DNA of 64,000 nucleotides from Porphyridium purpureum (taxonomy: Eukaryota > Rhodophyta > Bangiophyceae > Porphyridiales > Porphyridiaceae). The notes under the pieces were generated by a model. It ran no database searches and had not been told where the DNA came from. It worked only from the letters and a program-made list of their open reading frames with translations. This document shows, in pieces, positions 27,013-37,333 of this stretch. The position numbers and the translations under genes are program-made. The stretch lies in contig VRMN01000002.1 in assembly GCA_008690995.1 (NCBI GenBank), forward strand, positions 1,798,001 through 1,862,000, read 5' to 3'. Every line of letters begins with the position of its first letter. Position 1 is the first letter of the stretch.

Positions 27013-28986
27013 ATGGGGCTCGTGCATTCTGGCAGGACGCTCGAAGGCGAGCGGAGGAACAGCACGGACGGCTCCGCCGAGAGCGGCGCGGGCGGTGCGT
27101 CGGTATCGTCCGCGAATAGTGGCTCGGTGTGTGGTGCCGCACTGCCAAGTGCAACTTTGCCGATTCCCACCAAGGCGGGCGGTGCAAGATACGACGTGGC
27201 CGCGCGCGCGCGCTCGCTGGGCGATGGCCACGGCAAGGAGCATGAGCCGGCGCCCGATTGTGACGACGAACAAGAGAGCAGCAGCTACATTGAACACGAC
27301 GAGGCGGCTTACTGGGGCGCGTCAATGCAGTCACGGCCGTCGCTGACGAACAGAATCAAAATCCCGGACGTTGAGAGAGCCTCGACCCAGCCGAACGCGG
27401 TGCCGTATGAGACCACCAGTTTGGGTGATGAATCGGGAGTCGCGGCGCCGCGTCACGGCTCGTTCCTGGCAGCTGGCCCAATGCTCGCAGAATGTGTGGG
27501 CTCGGGGCTGACCAGACGATCAAGTTCCAAGGTCGAATTCAGCAAGCGCGTGTTAGAAAACTATTTTGCAGACCTCGGGCGTTGGCAGCGCGAACGCAGA
27601 TTTCGCTTGCAGCAGCACAGAATGCTGCTCTCGCTCGAGGCGGACGAAAATGCCCGGTTCCGCTTAGAGTGTTTATTCCGAGAACAAGAGCGTGAGCTCT
27701 TTTACGAGCAGCGCAAACCAATTGGGCCACAAGACTTCATGAACATATTTGTTGTCGGTCGAGGCTCTTCGGCTGAAGTTTCTGTGGTTCGTTGTTTGCG
27801 AAATGACCGCTTCTATGCGATAAAGAAAATGGCCAAGGCAAGCTTTTGCCGGGGCAAATCGCGCGCCGCGCGCGCGTGGATTGAGCGGCAGGTTCTGTTG
27901 TACTCGGAATCACCATTCCTCGAGCAGTTGCGCTTTTCATTCCAGGACGCCGAGTTTTTGTACCTGGTGCTTGAATTTTCGGCCGGCGGCGACCTCATGT
28001 CCATGCTTATTCGAGAGCACGTTTTGCCCGAGCGCGAGGTCAAGTTTTACGGGGCAGAAATCCTACTAGGAGTTGAGGCTTTGCACAACATGGGCATCAT
28101 CCATCGTGACCTCAAGCCGGACAATATCTTGTTCAGCAACACTGGGCACGCCAAAGTCTGCGATTTTGGACTTTCTAAAAGCGTTTGGCTAGATGACGAC
28201 AGGGGGACGCTAGACAGCTGGCCGACTTCAATTGCGGATGTTCAGGATTTGTCTCAAACAGAGCGCGCGGCGCTGTGGCGCCAATTGGCACGCAAGCAGA
28301 AAATGACAATCCTCGGCACTCCAAACTATTGTGCTCCAGAGGTGCTTGAGGGTGAGTACGATACTTCTGCAGACTGGTTCAGTTTTGGATGTATTTTGTA
28401 CGAGATGCTGGTTGGCTACGCCCCATTTTCGTCGCAAGACGTGGCGAGCACCTGCTTCAAAATTGCGCGTCTAGAGGAGTTTTTCGAAATCCCAGAATCG
28501 GCGGGCTTGAGTGATGAAGCATGTGACCTGCTGTCATTGTTGATCTGCCGGCGCGCGATGCGCTTGAATGCCGCGAGCATACGAGCACATCCTTTCTTTG
28601 CGGGCATCGACTGGGACACTTTGCACTTGAGCGAACCTCCGTTTGTGCCGGAATTGGAGAGTGAGATCGATCTGCGCTACTTTGAAGACTTTCTCGAATC
28701 GAACTCGCAGGCCGCGGGTCCGGACCATGATCAGACAAACTGTCAGTTTTTGTCGCCCCTTAAAAATGCAGCTCTCTACTCTGAGGAGGAAAATGACTTT
28801 TGCACAGTTGCTTCTCGTATCTCGCCGGAGAGTAGCTCGATTGCCTCGCGGAAGAGCTCGCGACTTGTTTTCAGCGACGTAATTACCGATCTGGATGTCT
28901 CCTTTGCGGGCTTTACGTGCAAGAGACTGAACGGGCATTCGGGACGAAGGAAACTGGAGTACAGCATGTTTGATGCAGCGCATTAA
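27013..28986 (+). CDS. NDR/LATS-type AGC protein kinase
   Basis: A 657-residue Ser/Thr kinase. A disordered N-terminus (1-165) is followed by 'VEFSKRVLENYFADLGRW' and an Arg-rich helix (about 174-230), the Mob-binding region of NDR kinases. The kinase domain has GRGSSAEV at 249-256, K271, H364-R-D366, D384-F-G and A441-P-E443. The 57-residue DFG-to-APE span is longer than in most AGC kinases, as in NDR/LATS. 'KMTILGTPNYCAPE' puts a Thr at the NDR activation-loop phosphosite. The tail motif FAGFTCKR (F631, T635) is the hydrophobic-motif phosphosite. NDR kinases act with Mob proteins in morphogenesis and mitotic exit. Confidence 0.92.
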   Translation: MGLVHSGRTLEGERRNSTDGSAESGAGGASVSSANSGSVCGAALPSATLPIPTKAGGARYDVAARARSLGDGHGKEHEPAPDCDDEQESSSYIEHDEAAYWGASMQSRPSLTNRIKIPDVERASTQPNAVPYETTSLGDESGVAAPRHGSFLAAGPMLAECVGSGLTRRSSSKVEFSKRVLENYFADLGRWQRERRFRLQQHRMLLSLEADENARFRLECLFREQERELFYEQRKPIGPQDFMNIFVVGRGSSAEVSVVRCLRNDRFYAIKKMAKASFCRGKSRAARAWIERQVLLYSESPFLEQLRFSFQDAEFLYLVLEFSAGGDLMSMLIREHVLPEREVKFYGAEILLGVEALHNMGIIHRDLKPDNILFSNTGHAKVCDFGLSKSVWLDDDRGTLDSWPTSIADVQDLSQTERAALWRQLARKQKMTILGTPNYCAPEVLEGEYDTSADWFSFGCILYEMLVGYAPFSSQDVASTCFKIARLEEFFEIPESAGLSDEACDLLSLLICRRAMRLNAASIRAHPFFAGIDWDTLHLSEPPFVPELESEIDLRYFEDFLESNSQAAGPDHDQTNCQFLSPLKNAALYSEEENDFCTVASRISPESSSIASRKSSRLVFSDVITDLDVSFAGFTCKRLNGHSGRRKLEYSMFDAAH

Positions 28987-29557
28987 CTTGGATAGGTGTT
29001 TGGCTGCATGACGCGCGCTGGCTGTCCGTTCTCATGTGGCTGGGCGATGCGCTCGACATCATGCGGCTTGTGTACAATGGCAGTTTGATTATAAATATGT
29101 ACGTGTATTTTGTATTAAGATATGCAAAGTGGGCTGAGGCAGAGTCGAGGAAAGTGCGACCAATACGAATTAGGGCCAATCAATCACCGGGTAACACGTG
29201 CGGGATCCGCGTGGTCCCTGCGTGGCCACACAATATCGGCGACCACATCATCACACAATCTGCCGGTCTCACTTTCACGTTTGACGTTAATAAATACGTG
29301 AAAAAATGCCTTGGAAGGAGATAAAGTTGAAGTGTTCACCAGATTTGATCATTTCATTTCCTGGTGGAAGGCGTGGGACGGAGTTGCGTTCGGGAAGACC
29401 TGTTCAAGCTCGTGTTCTTTTAACTGTGCTGAGTCTCCTCGAGCCATTGCGAGCGCTGCGTTTCACCAAGCTCATACGAATCGGGTCTGATCTCACGGCC
29501 TCATTCATTGCGTTCTTTTGTCTCGTTTGACATCACGAATTGGTTTCCCCGCTGCTG
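28987..29557. other. Intergenic region, kinase 3' end and FKBP promoter
   Basis: About 570 bp, AT-rich around 29080-29120. No gene supported. Confidence 0.45.
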
Positions 29558-30070
29558 ATGGCGTTCTCGGCGACTCCCGCTGTCTCTACTGCTGCTGCAG
29601 GAGCAGCAAGCGCGCCGCATACCGTCGTATGTTCCGTCAAACGCGAGGCCGCCGTATCGCGCCGCGCTGCTTTAGCGTCTCTGGGCGCGATCGTCGCGAT
29701 GGCAGGCGCGTCTGGCGCGCCTGCAGGCGAGGAAGAGCAGCTAAAGGTGCTTGAGGATAAAGTGGGTGATGGGCCGCAGCCAAAGCCGAACGATATGCTC
29801 AAAATGCACTACACGCTTTGGCTGAACGACTTCAACGGCAAAAAGATCGACAGTTCGCGCGACCGGGGGAAGCCGTTTCGATTCAAGCTCGGCGCTGGGC
29901 AGGTGATCAAAGGATGGGATATTGGCGTAGCGGATATGAAAGTCGGTGGGAAGCGCAGACTTGTTATTCCTCCCGCGCTTGGGTACGGAGCCAGGGACGT
30001 CGGAGGCGGATTGATCCCGCCGAACTCGACACTTTTCTTTGAGGTTGAACTGTTGGGCATCAACAAGTAG
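29558..30070 (+). CDS. FKBP-type peptidyl-prolyl isomerase, thylakoid lumen
   Basis: A 170-residue protein. The mature part (from about 65) is a single FKBP domain with 'GAGQVIKGWDIGVADMKVGG', 'IPPALGYGARD' and 'IPPNSTLFFEVELL'. It catalyses cis-trans proline isomerisation. The leader is bipartite: a transit-like start MAFSATPAVS with early Phe, then 'VSRRAALASLGAIVAMAGAS', a twin-Arg plus hydrophobic signal ending in small residues, as in Tat-dependent lumenal proteins. ATG 29558 is chosen over 29540 because MAFS begins the transit peptide. Confidence 0.92.
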   Translation: MAFSATPAVSTAAAGAASAPHTVVCSVKREAAVSRRAALASLGAIVAMAGASGAPAGEEEQLKVLEDKVGDGPQPKPNDMLKMHYTLWLNDFNGKKIDSSRDRGKPFRFKLGAGQVIKGWDIGVADMKVGGKRRLVIPPALGYGARDVGGGLIPPNSTLFFEVELLGINK

Positions 30071-31024
30071 GCAACCCGTGGACTACTTTCCGCAAAGTAA
30101 ACCTGGAGTAGAGTTTTGGCGTAGACGAAGACAGCGCTCCGCATGCATCATCACAGACGTCGTCCCATTCTTCGTAGGGAAGGGCAAATTCCGCCCCTAT
30201 TTATTCCGGGAACCAAGGTGTATTCACGATCAGATGTCATCGGAGGAAGGAGAGAACAACGAGAGGCGCTCCGTGAGAGGCTATTGTACACGCAAATATG
30301 TGGCAGATTGCAGATGCGCACAAGTGGGTCGGATGAAGAGCAGCGAAGCCTGAGCCATGAAAGAGCAACGCACGTCGTGCGAAAGCGAGCATGTGCCACA
30401 TGATCTCGAGCACCAACCGTCAGGATCTCTGCGGAATGCCACAAGGACATTCTTAAGCATTTAAAACCACGAAATCGCGTGACCTCTGGCGTCGCATGGC
30501 TGCATACCTCTTCATGAAATAAAGAGACAAGTAGAAAGCTATCACTCCCTCTTCCAGCATGTCTCCGGTCTTCATAGCGCCAGAAGCTGCCACAATTCTT
30601 CCTCGCTCTGACCTACACGGCTCTAATGATTGCGCCGATACCTACTGCTCCATGACTAGGAATCGAAAAGTCATCCAACTCGCTGTGGTCATTCTCGCTC
30701 GTGCCACGGACGAAGTTGATCTCCGTCCAGACAGACAAATACCTCTTCGGTCCGACACGCAAAGACTCAATTAAACGTCGCTCCTGAGAACGAGCTTCTT
30801 TCAGCACCGAGCAGCTCTACTTAGATGCCGTTCGACACCGACTTATTCTACTGTCGTACAATCGTGCTTGCCCGGCGCGCCATACTTACTGCCGAAAGCT
30901 TGGTGGGAATCTGGCGTTGACAATCACTTTTTGGTGCGAAACATCGAAAAGGGACAGGCTGATCTACAGGACGGTTCACACGTCTGTATTTCGGAACGAG
31001 CGAGTAAGTTTCCGGTGCGGCACC
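30071..31024. other. Intergenic region
   Basis: About 950 bp with an AATAAA near 30518 that could serve the FKBP gene. No coding or RNA gene recognised. Confidence 0.4.
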
Positions 31025-31509
31025 ATGGCGGCAATCACCGCGCGCGACTTGAAAATCCAGACCGACGTCGTGCGTCGGCTGTGCAAAGAGCTCGACTCGT
31101 ACAAAAGTGAGCTTCACGCACACGAGGAAAAAGTCAAGCAGCTGAGTGCCGAGGGCGAGGACGAGGCGCGCTTGCGACAGTGGGTAAGTTTCCGTTGGCT
31201 TTCTTTTCTAGATTGTGTGGGGTTTTGTGCCAAGGGCGGAACTGAATATGTGCTTGAGCATGGATATTAACGTTGTTGGCTTTTGTTGTGCTTCATTCTC
31301 GGGATTTTCGGAGATTCTCTTGCCGCCGTTTCAATTTATAGAGTAACGTGATCGAGGAGACACGCAATATGATCCCGAGCACAGAGGCACGGCTCTCGGA
31401 GGCGGTGTCAAAACTTGAGGACACGCTGGCACTGGCACAAACGTCAAGCAGCAGCGAGATGCAGAAGCAAATTGTCGAGACGGAAAATGTCCTGGAGAGA
31501 GCCAAATAA
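31025..31509 (+). CDS. TBCA: Tubulin-folding cofactor A (TBCA), spliced
   Basis: Two exons, 31025-31183 and 31342-31509, joined in phase 0 across a 158-bp intron (donor GTAAGT, acceptor TTATAG). The product is 108 residues, the same as the human protein. It is wholly helical: 'LKIQTDVVRRLCKELDSYKS' matches the first helix, then a Glu/Lys-rich segment, then 'ETRNMIPSTEARLSEAV' with the conserved M-I-P turn. TBCA holds folding beta-tubulin. Neither exon alone is a complete gene. Confidence 0.92.
31184..31341 (+). other. Intron of TBCA
   Basis: 158 bp, GTAAGT donor and TTATAG acceptor, phase 0. Joining the exons gives uninterrupted TBCA similarity. Confidence 0.88.
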
Positions 31510-32612
31510 GCCATGCGCATGGCAAGCACGCGAGGTTGCGGCCTTCCTGCGGAGGGTGCTGTTTACCCAAAAGAGGATTCTTGATGGGTTTGTCATGAAC
31601 AGGAACAAGATCTCGATTGGGTGTGACTAAGAGGAGTCCTAAACTGCCGCAATCTCGCGAACTCATCGGTTTCAAGCAGAAGCGGCTCCCATTGAGGGGC
31701 TGTGAAAGCCTCCATATCTATGCGAGCCACCTGTATCGTGGGAACTTTAGACCAAGTGTGTGCTCAGCTCCGTGTAGTTACACAGTGGTGCTCTCTATTC
31801 ATAATCCGTGCTCAAGACACGCCTTGCTGCTAGCGCGCTGACGGACGTTGTCTTGCTTTGACGAAAAATTATCGCGAATGGTCAATGCCTGGCAGCAATC
31901 TGCGCGCATGCGCGTGTGACCCCTGCTTGGTTCCTCAACGACCCCAACAGGGCACAGCTCCGTGACCGCCCCAGGCTCTGGGAAGTTTGTGGCCGGATAT
32001 CCTGCTGCCCCGTCCACATTTGCGCGCCAGAGTGCTACTTGTGCCAACTCGTTCCAGTGTCGTAGGCTTCTGCGCGACCGGCCGGCACGCCCACTGCCAC
32101 ATAATGGAAGCAGAATTTCGTTTCCATGCTCATTGCTGCGAAGTAGAATCTTCGAAATCAAAGTTTGGCGAATGTCGCACCCACCCACTAACCGCCACCC
32201 GCGCTTGCTGCGCTTTGAGCTACGCCGCGCCGTTTAATATGCTGCTCGTAGAAAGTGGGGATTTTCTCGAGCGACCTGCGTTTGTGGCCAACGCAGTGCC
32301 TTGCACGAGGGGTAGAATTGAAGCTGCGTGCAGACGGAACGGGGAAGGCTTCGACCGATGACGTCGCGATCATGTTGGTGCGGTTGTGCGGCGGGTTTCG
32401 GTGTGTCTCGGGCAGGTGAGGCTGGCGCATCTGGGTTTCCGGTCTGTGCCAAGGCTCTCGTGTCTGTGAGAATTGGAGAAGCATAGACACACGGGACGCG
32501 GCGTAGCCGATCTTGGCGGCTGCCAGATTCGAGCCAGCGATCCAGCACCCACACACACACACAAGGCGCCATTAACGGTGCCGGAAGAGGCCGATTTACA
32601 GAAACGACCCTT
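31510..32612. other. Weakly coding region
   Basis: Short overlapping frames on both strands without recognisable family resemblance. Could hold a spliced gene that I cannot resolve. A CA run lies at about 32551-32563. Confidence 0.35.
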
Positions 32613-33035
32613 CTATTCGTTCTTTACACTTGGAGAGGAAGGCCGCTCTGTCGGACGGAGACTGGAACAGGATTCCAGCAGACGCACCAGCTCCAGGGTT
32701 TCGAGCACAAGTTGGTTACTGGTTCTGTTCTGGTTCTCGTCGCCGACACATCGGGGGAGACTGCCTGCGCGCGCTACAATAGAATCGTCTGTGCAGTGCG
32801 TTCCATAGAGATTCCTTGCGGTGCGCTCTTTCAGAAGCGTGTGCTCGTGACGCGCCTCGCTTCTGGACCGCTTCCGCATAATACTTTGTCTAATCAACTG
32901 CTCGCGCTTGCTCGACGACAGGCTCCACTCTGCGCGCACACGCGGGCGACCCCTGCTCGGCGGCAGCACCGCGCCTGTGGTGCAGATCTCCATGCTTCCC
33001 TCGGAATCTGGCACAGAACTTTCACTGACCTCCAT
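32613..33035 (-). CDS. Hypothetical protein, doubtful
   Basis: A 140-residue frame starting at an ATG (33035) with acidic N-terminus, a basic middle (KREQLIRQSIMRKRSRSEAR) and a Leu-rich end (LVLETLELVRLLES). Composition is protein-like but no family is recognised and no motif supports expression. Confidence 0.35.
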   Translation of the reverse strand: MEVSESSVPDSEGSMEICTTGAVLPPSRGRPRVRAEWSLSSSKREQLIRQSIMRKRSRSEARHEHTLLKERTARNLYGTHCTDDSIVARAGSLPRCVGDENQNRTSNQLVLETLELVRLLESCSSLRPTERPSSPSVKNE

Positions 33036-34268
33036 CCAAACTGTATCCTATTCCTTTTCCCCTTCCAATCCGCGGCGCACGTTTGCTGTGTTCCTTCTTC
33101 TTTCGTGCCAACCTGCGTGCGAGTCGCAGCCCTACTTCTCCACCACACCTGATCATATACCGCTCCACACCGATCCGGCGACCATGAACATGGGCAGCCT
33201 CACCGGGCATCTAATTACACGGGCTCTAATGCAGCGCAAAAAGCAGCCGCGTCATGCGCGGGCACGTTAAGATCTCGCCCGCATTCTCGCACAGAGGCGA
33301 GTTGCATGTGCGCACCGCCACGTCCCCTAGCCGTAGAAACGCGCCGCCTGAGCTCAACGGCTGTACCCCTGTGAGCATGTGCACCAAACCGTAGGGTACA
33401 GCACACGCATCGAGCACCGAGGTGTAACCGCTTTGAACCATTGTCCCGCGATGTAAGCGCCAGGCGGAGCGATTCATGTTTGACGCGGGACAGAAGCACA
33501 CGGCACCCACCGCAATCTCGGCGCCTCAATGTGAGCGGCGCGTTTCGACGTGCGACTCACACACACACCGTCAATCCCGTTCTCGCCAAACCTCGTGCAC
33601 GTAGCTCGTCGCTCCGCTTTGCGTCTTGCCGCTTTGCCGGCGCCGTGCGATCTCTGCACAGGCACGAGAAACCATGCACAGCCTGACCATGTGCGGAAAT
33701 GCGCGCAAGCACCTGCCTCTCCAGGCATATGCGGGTCCGAATATGATCTGCGTAGAGTGGTGATGGAGCCCGCTGATTTGCTAAAGCAGACGCAGGAGGC
33801 CATCAAGGCAAACGAGTATCATGCTGCTCGCATGTGCGCGAGCTGAAAATGTCGCCTGGCACTTCATCCAGTGCTGCAGGCAGCCACGCCCGGCAAACAG
33901 TATCATGTATGCCACAGTTGTCCACGCTGCCATTAGCAGAAGGCCGCATGCGCGTCGCAATTGCTCGCGGCGGACAAGGGACAAATTCTGCCAGACTAGC
34001 CAGTCTTCTCGTGTCTTCAGGAACTATCTGCACCAGTGGAAACAAAGAGCACATACCGTCATGGTCTTTTAATCGTATCCGAGGACACGAATTATGTACT
34101 CGAGCTCGAGCAAGACGAGTCCAAACGCGGGGCGTTGTGTGAGCCTCTGTGAATTTTAAATGTCTCGAAGATTTTTCCAGTTTCTCGTGCATTGGAAAAT
34201 GAACGATGCTTTCTATCCGACCGCGGTTCACGCATTGAAGCATTCGATTGTTTACGCTTCTTCAAGCA
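33036..34268. other. Unresolved region with possible exons
   Basis: Two stretches look protein-like. A minus-strand frame ending near 33226 includes 'YTSVLDACAVPYGLVHML'. A short plus-strand frame from 33763 begins MEPADLLKQTQEAIKANEYH and stops after 28 residues. No consistent splicing pattern was found, so no gene is called. Confidence 0.3.
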
Positions 34269-34670
34269 TCAGCCTTGAGACTTCGGTGCCACCAGTACCG
34301 AAACAAAGATGGCAAAGAAAGCGACCCCAAAAAGGAAATCGCCGGCGCCGTATGTGTTGTAGAACAGCTTGGCGAGTGGGTCTCTGTTCACGAGCGGCGC
34401 CCAGGTTGCTTTGGATCGAAAAGACCTGATCCAGTGCACGAAGTATACGCATTTTTCCAGCGCAAAGACGAGAAAAAGGAATGGTACGTCACGAAAGTTC
34501 CACGCCACCGATAGGTAGGCCGCTCCCCACGCTAGAACAAGCAGGCATCCTTTCCTATCAAACAGAGGGTCGACGCTAAGAACTACGTCGTTCGTAAGCC
34601 CGGAAGTCACAAAGAGAAGACTAAAGTTAAGTGACGATGCGAGAAGTGTTATAATCGTCTGCCAATCCAT
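34269..34670 (-). CDS. Small polytopic membrane protein, unknown
   Basis: A 133-residue protein with three to four hydrophobic helices, including 'CLLVLAWGAAYLSVAW', 'VPFLFLVFALEKCVYFVHW' and 'FLFGVAFFAIFVSVLVA'. A conserved-looking loop between the last two helices contains several charged residues. No family assigned. ATG 34670 is used, since the frame one codon longer opens with GTG. Divergent from the wax-synthase-like gene, 219 bp between starts. Confidence 0.65.
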   Translation of the reverse strand: MDWQTIITLLASSLNFSLLFVTSGLTNDVVLSVDPLFDRKGCLLVLAWGAAYLSVAWNFRDVPFLFLVFALEKCVYFVHWIRSFRSKATWAPLVNRDPLAKLFYNTYGAGDFLFGVAFFAIFVSVLVAPKSQG

Positions 34671-34889
34671 CACTGGTGCAAGTTGGCCCCTCCGCGCTGA
34701 GATGTCGAGAAGCTTCCGCTAAAAGTTCCAGTTATCGTTCTCTCAACTCGTCCGCGTTAAATCGCTGAATGGCCTCCTCCACATCCGGTAGGCCCATTCC
34801 TTCGGATCAACGGGCTTCTGATCTCGCAACGGTCCTGCTCAATTCTGAGGCAAATTTCGAGTCAGCCAAGAACGTTTCCGCAAAAGCTT

Positions 34890-35996
34890 ATGGCGTATGG
34901 ATGGCTCGATGGCGGCGCGCTCGCGGTAGCAGCCTTGATTCTGCAGAGTCTCGCGTACTGTGCAGTCCTCAGGAGCGGCTATAGCAAAGGCCCATGTCTG
35001 GTGGTATGGGCACTGATCAGCGCATGTGGCATACCGCTTCCTCTTGCGATCTTTGATCCAGAGACGCACATAGCTGGTGTTGCTTCAGTGACGGCCGTCG
35101 CTTGCTGGTGGCTTCCGCTTCGTACTTTCGGCGCGGTGTTCGGATATGGGCCGGCGTTTCATGTGATTCATACGAGAGACAAAAACGAGCACGAGATCAA
35201 GTTCTTCGTTCGCTTCGTCCTCGTGCTGATCCTGCCTGTGAACTTCCAGATTGAGCGCAGACATCTGAATGATAAGCTCACGCAGATTCAGTCGCCTTGG
35301 TTTTACTTGAGACAGGCCGTAACGATGCTCCCTTTGGGTACGTATTGCATTCTTGCCTCATCCAAGCTCGAAGATCCTATTTATCCTCCGGTCCTTTTGA
35401 AGATATGTTACGCGCTCATTGTTTTCAGTGCCGCTACTTTCATGTTCGATACCTGTGCGATCGCGTCCATTCTGCTCGCTGGTTTGCCATGCGGCCGCAA
35501 CTTTGACAAGCCTTGGCTCGCGGTATCTTTGCAAGACTTCTGGTCACGGCGATGGAACTTGATGGCAAGTAATAATCTAAGAGACGGTGTATATCTTCCT
35601 TTGATGTCCTTCCTGGTACCGTCTTCGAGTCAGGACAAGAGTTTTGCGATTGCTCAAAAGAGGAAATACGAGCTCGCGCAAGCCGCTGCGGTATTCATGT
35701 CCTTCTTAGCTTCCGGCATGTTTCACGAATTGATCATATACAACATGACGGGCGAAATCCGGGGCGAGTGGCTCCTGTACTTTCCACTACAGGGCATTGC
35801 ATGTCTTTGCGAATACACATTGGCACGCACGTTTCCAGCGCAAGTGGCGAAAATCCCGCTTGCCGTGCGGTGGCTTATAACCATGGGCTTCTTAGTAGCC
35901 ACTTGCGATCTCTTTTATCGCCCCATTCTGCGAGGACATATCAGAGAGCGGTGCTTCGATAACATGCTGCAATGGACGAAACTTCTAACTAGTTGA
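34890..35996 (+). CDS. Wax-synthase-like MBOAT acyltransferase
   Basis: A 368-residue membrane protein with about eight helices. 'LQDFWSRRWNLMASNNLRDG' and 'VYLPL' match the DFW-RRWN motif of plant-type wax synthases and related O-acyltransferases. 'ASGMFHELIIY' contains the MBOAT active-site His (H279). Expected to esterify fatty acyl-CoA to an alcohol or sterol in the ER; the substrate is unknown. Its stop lies 11 bp from the convergent plastid-protein stop. Confidence 0.85.
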   Translation: MAYGWLDGGALAVAALILQSLAYCAVLRSGYSKGPCLVVWALISACGIPLPLAIFDPETHIAGVASVTAVACWWLPLRTFGAVFGYGPAFHVIHTRDKNEHEIKFFVRFVLVLILPVNFQIERRHLNDKLTQIQSPWFYLRQAVTMLPLGTYCILASSKLEDPIYPPVLLKICYALIVFSAATFMFDTCAIASILLAGLPCGRNFDKPWLAVSLQDFWSRRWNLMASNNLRDGVYLPLMSFLVPSSSQDKSFAIAQKRKYELAQAAAVFMSFLASGMFHELIIYNMTGEIRGEWLLYFPLQGIACLCEYTLARTFPAQVAKIPLAVRWLITMGFLVATCDLFYRPILRGHIRERCFDNMLQWTKLLTS

Positions 35997-36007
35997 AACG
36001 TTTATCC

Positions 36008-37333
36008 TTAAACAAGACGTTTACCGTCCTCGTCAAACCCGGCCGGCGGAGTTCCTTTCACCCAAGGCGCTTCGGTTCCCGAAAGCTCTGCCTGCACTTC
36101 CATTTCTTCGAGATCAAAAACCGACACCGAGCGGCGATGGAAAGCGTCGTCCTGGATGTCTCGGAGGGTCTTGTCCTCGAGGTTGAATAGCTTCTTGGCC
36201 ACATCCTCAGCTTCGGCTCCCAGGCTTGACAGCTTCTGCACAAATGCTTCGTCCACATTTCCAAATTCTTCGATCAACTTGCGAAGCGCACGTACAAAAA
36301 GCTTTCCGTCAATTGACGTGCCCGCAGACTCGGTATCTTGACTAATAGCAATCTTCTTCTTCTTCTGCAGAGCGCGGCGCAGCATATTTTGCCTAGCTGT
36401 AGGATCTTCCGTTCGCAGCAGTCGGCGAATAAGTGCCACCTCGGGAGTCAATGCTTGGTCACGAAGCTCTTCGGCACGGTTTTGCAACATTTTGAGCACA
36501 CGCGCCGCATTTTCGTTGCCTGCTTGCTGCGCCTGCTGCAAGTTACCAGCCAGAAGAAGCACAAATGCCTCGTCGACTTCGCCGGCGGAAGAGAGTGTCT
36601 CAAGCGTCTGAAACATGTTATCCGGTGACCCGGCCGTTAAACAGTCCCGCAGGCGCAATGACGCTCGCTCCATGCGATTCCTCATCGCCATCTGAATGGC
36701 CTCGGCCACTTTGATGGCCTCAGCGTCATTCGTCTCTGTCTTCTCTTCAAGTAGTTCCAAAAATTGCATATCAAAAGTGTCGTACAGTTGCGCCACGGCA
36801 GTATCGACCGAATTCTCGGCCTTTGCAATCTCGACCAAGTCCTGGTACTGCTGTTCATATCGCTCCATAATACGGCGCTTCTGCTCCTGTCTCACCTCCT
36901 CCATACTCAATCCTTTGAGAATCTCAGGCGGGATCGCCTTGGACATTTGCTTGATGACGTCATTGATTGCGTCCAGCAAGATGCGGAGCGTCTCGCGCTC
37001 CTCCAAGTCACCCGAGTCTGCGATTTTCTTCTGCACAAAGTTGTAGAAGTCCTCGTCCAGCGAGTTGATGTTATCTTGCACAATTTTCGGAAGAAGGTCT
37101 GGATCAGAGAAGCACATTTCTGCGAGCAGCAATTCGTTCCGATCCGCCGGCTTGATGTCCTTTGCAGAACCAGTACCGCGACCAACGTCCATCTGCATGC
37201 TAATCAAACCCAAGCGCCGCCGCACCCTACTTCCAGCGGCCGCAAGGACGGGAGTGAGCCTACTGGCTGCGCAAGCACGAGCGCCATGCACCGATACCGG
37301 CAAATGCGGCGCGAAACCTACAAACAGCATCAT
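36008..37333 (-). CDS. Plastid-targeted helical protein of unknown function
   Basis: A 441-residue protein. The start MMLFVGFAPHLPVSVHGARA is transit-peptide-like. The rest is almost wholly helical and charged, with 'RETLRILLDAINDVIKQMSK' and 'IPPEILKGLSMEEVRQEQKR' standing out as conserved-looking. The C-terminus ends in a Pro/Gly tail. It resembles uncharacterised plastid proteins of plants and algae, but I cannot name the family with confidence. ATG 37333 is preferred to the longer frame from 37375. Confidence 0.75.
   Translation of the reverse strand: MMLFVGFAPHLPVSVHGARACAASRLTPVLAAAGSRVRRRLGLISMQMDVGRGTGSAKDIKPADRNELLLAEMCFSDPDLLPKIVQDNINSLDEDFYNFVQKKIADSGDLEERETLRILLDAINDVIKQMSKAIPPEILKGLSMEEVRQEQKRRIMERYEQQYQDLVEIAKAENSVDTAVAQLYDTFDMQFLELLEEKTETNDAEAIKVAEAIQMAMRNRMERASLRLRDCLTAGSPDNMFQTLETLSSAGEVDEAFVLLLAGNLQQAQQAGNENAARVLKMLQNRAEELRDQALTPEVALIRRLLRTEDPTARQNMLRRALQKKKKIAISQDTESAGTSIDGKLFVRALRKLIEEFGNVDEAFVQKLSSLGAEAEDVAKKLFNLEDKTLRDIQDDAFHRRSVSVFDLEEMEVQAELSGTEAPWVKGTPPAGFDEDGKRLV

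Noticed and set aside
33763-34072. Short MEPADLLKQTQEAIKANEYH frame, considered as a spliced gene or a selenoprotein with in-frame TGA
   Set aside because: No splice model gave a longer sensible protein, and sequence past the TGA resembles no known selenoprotein.
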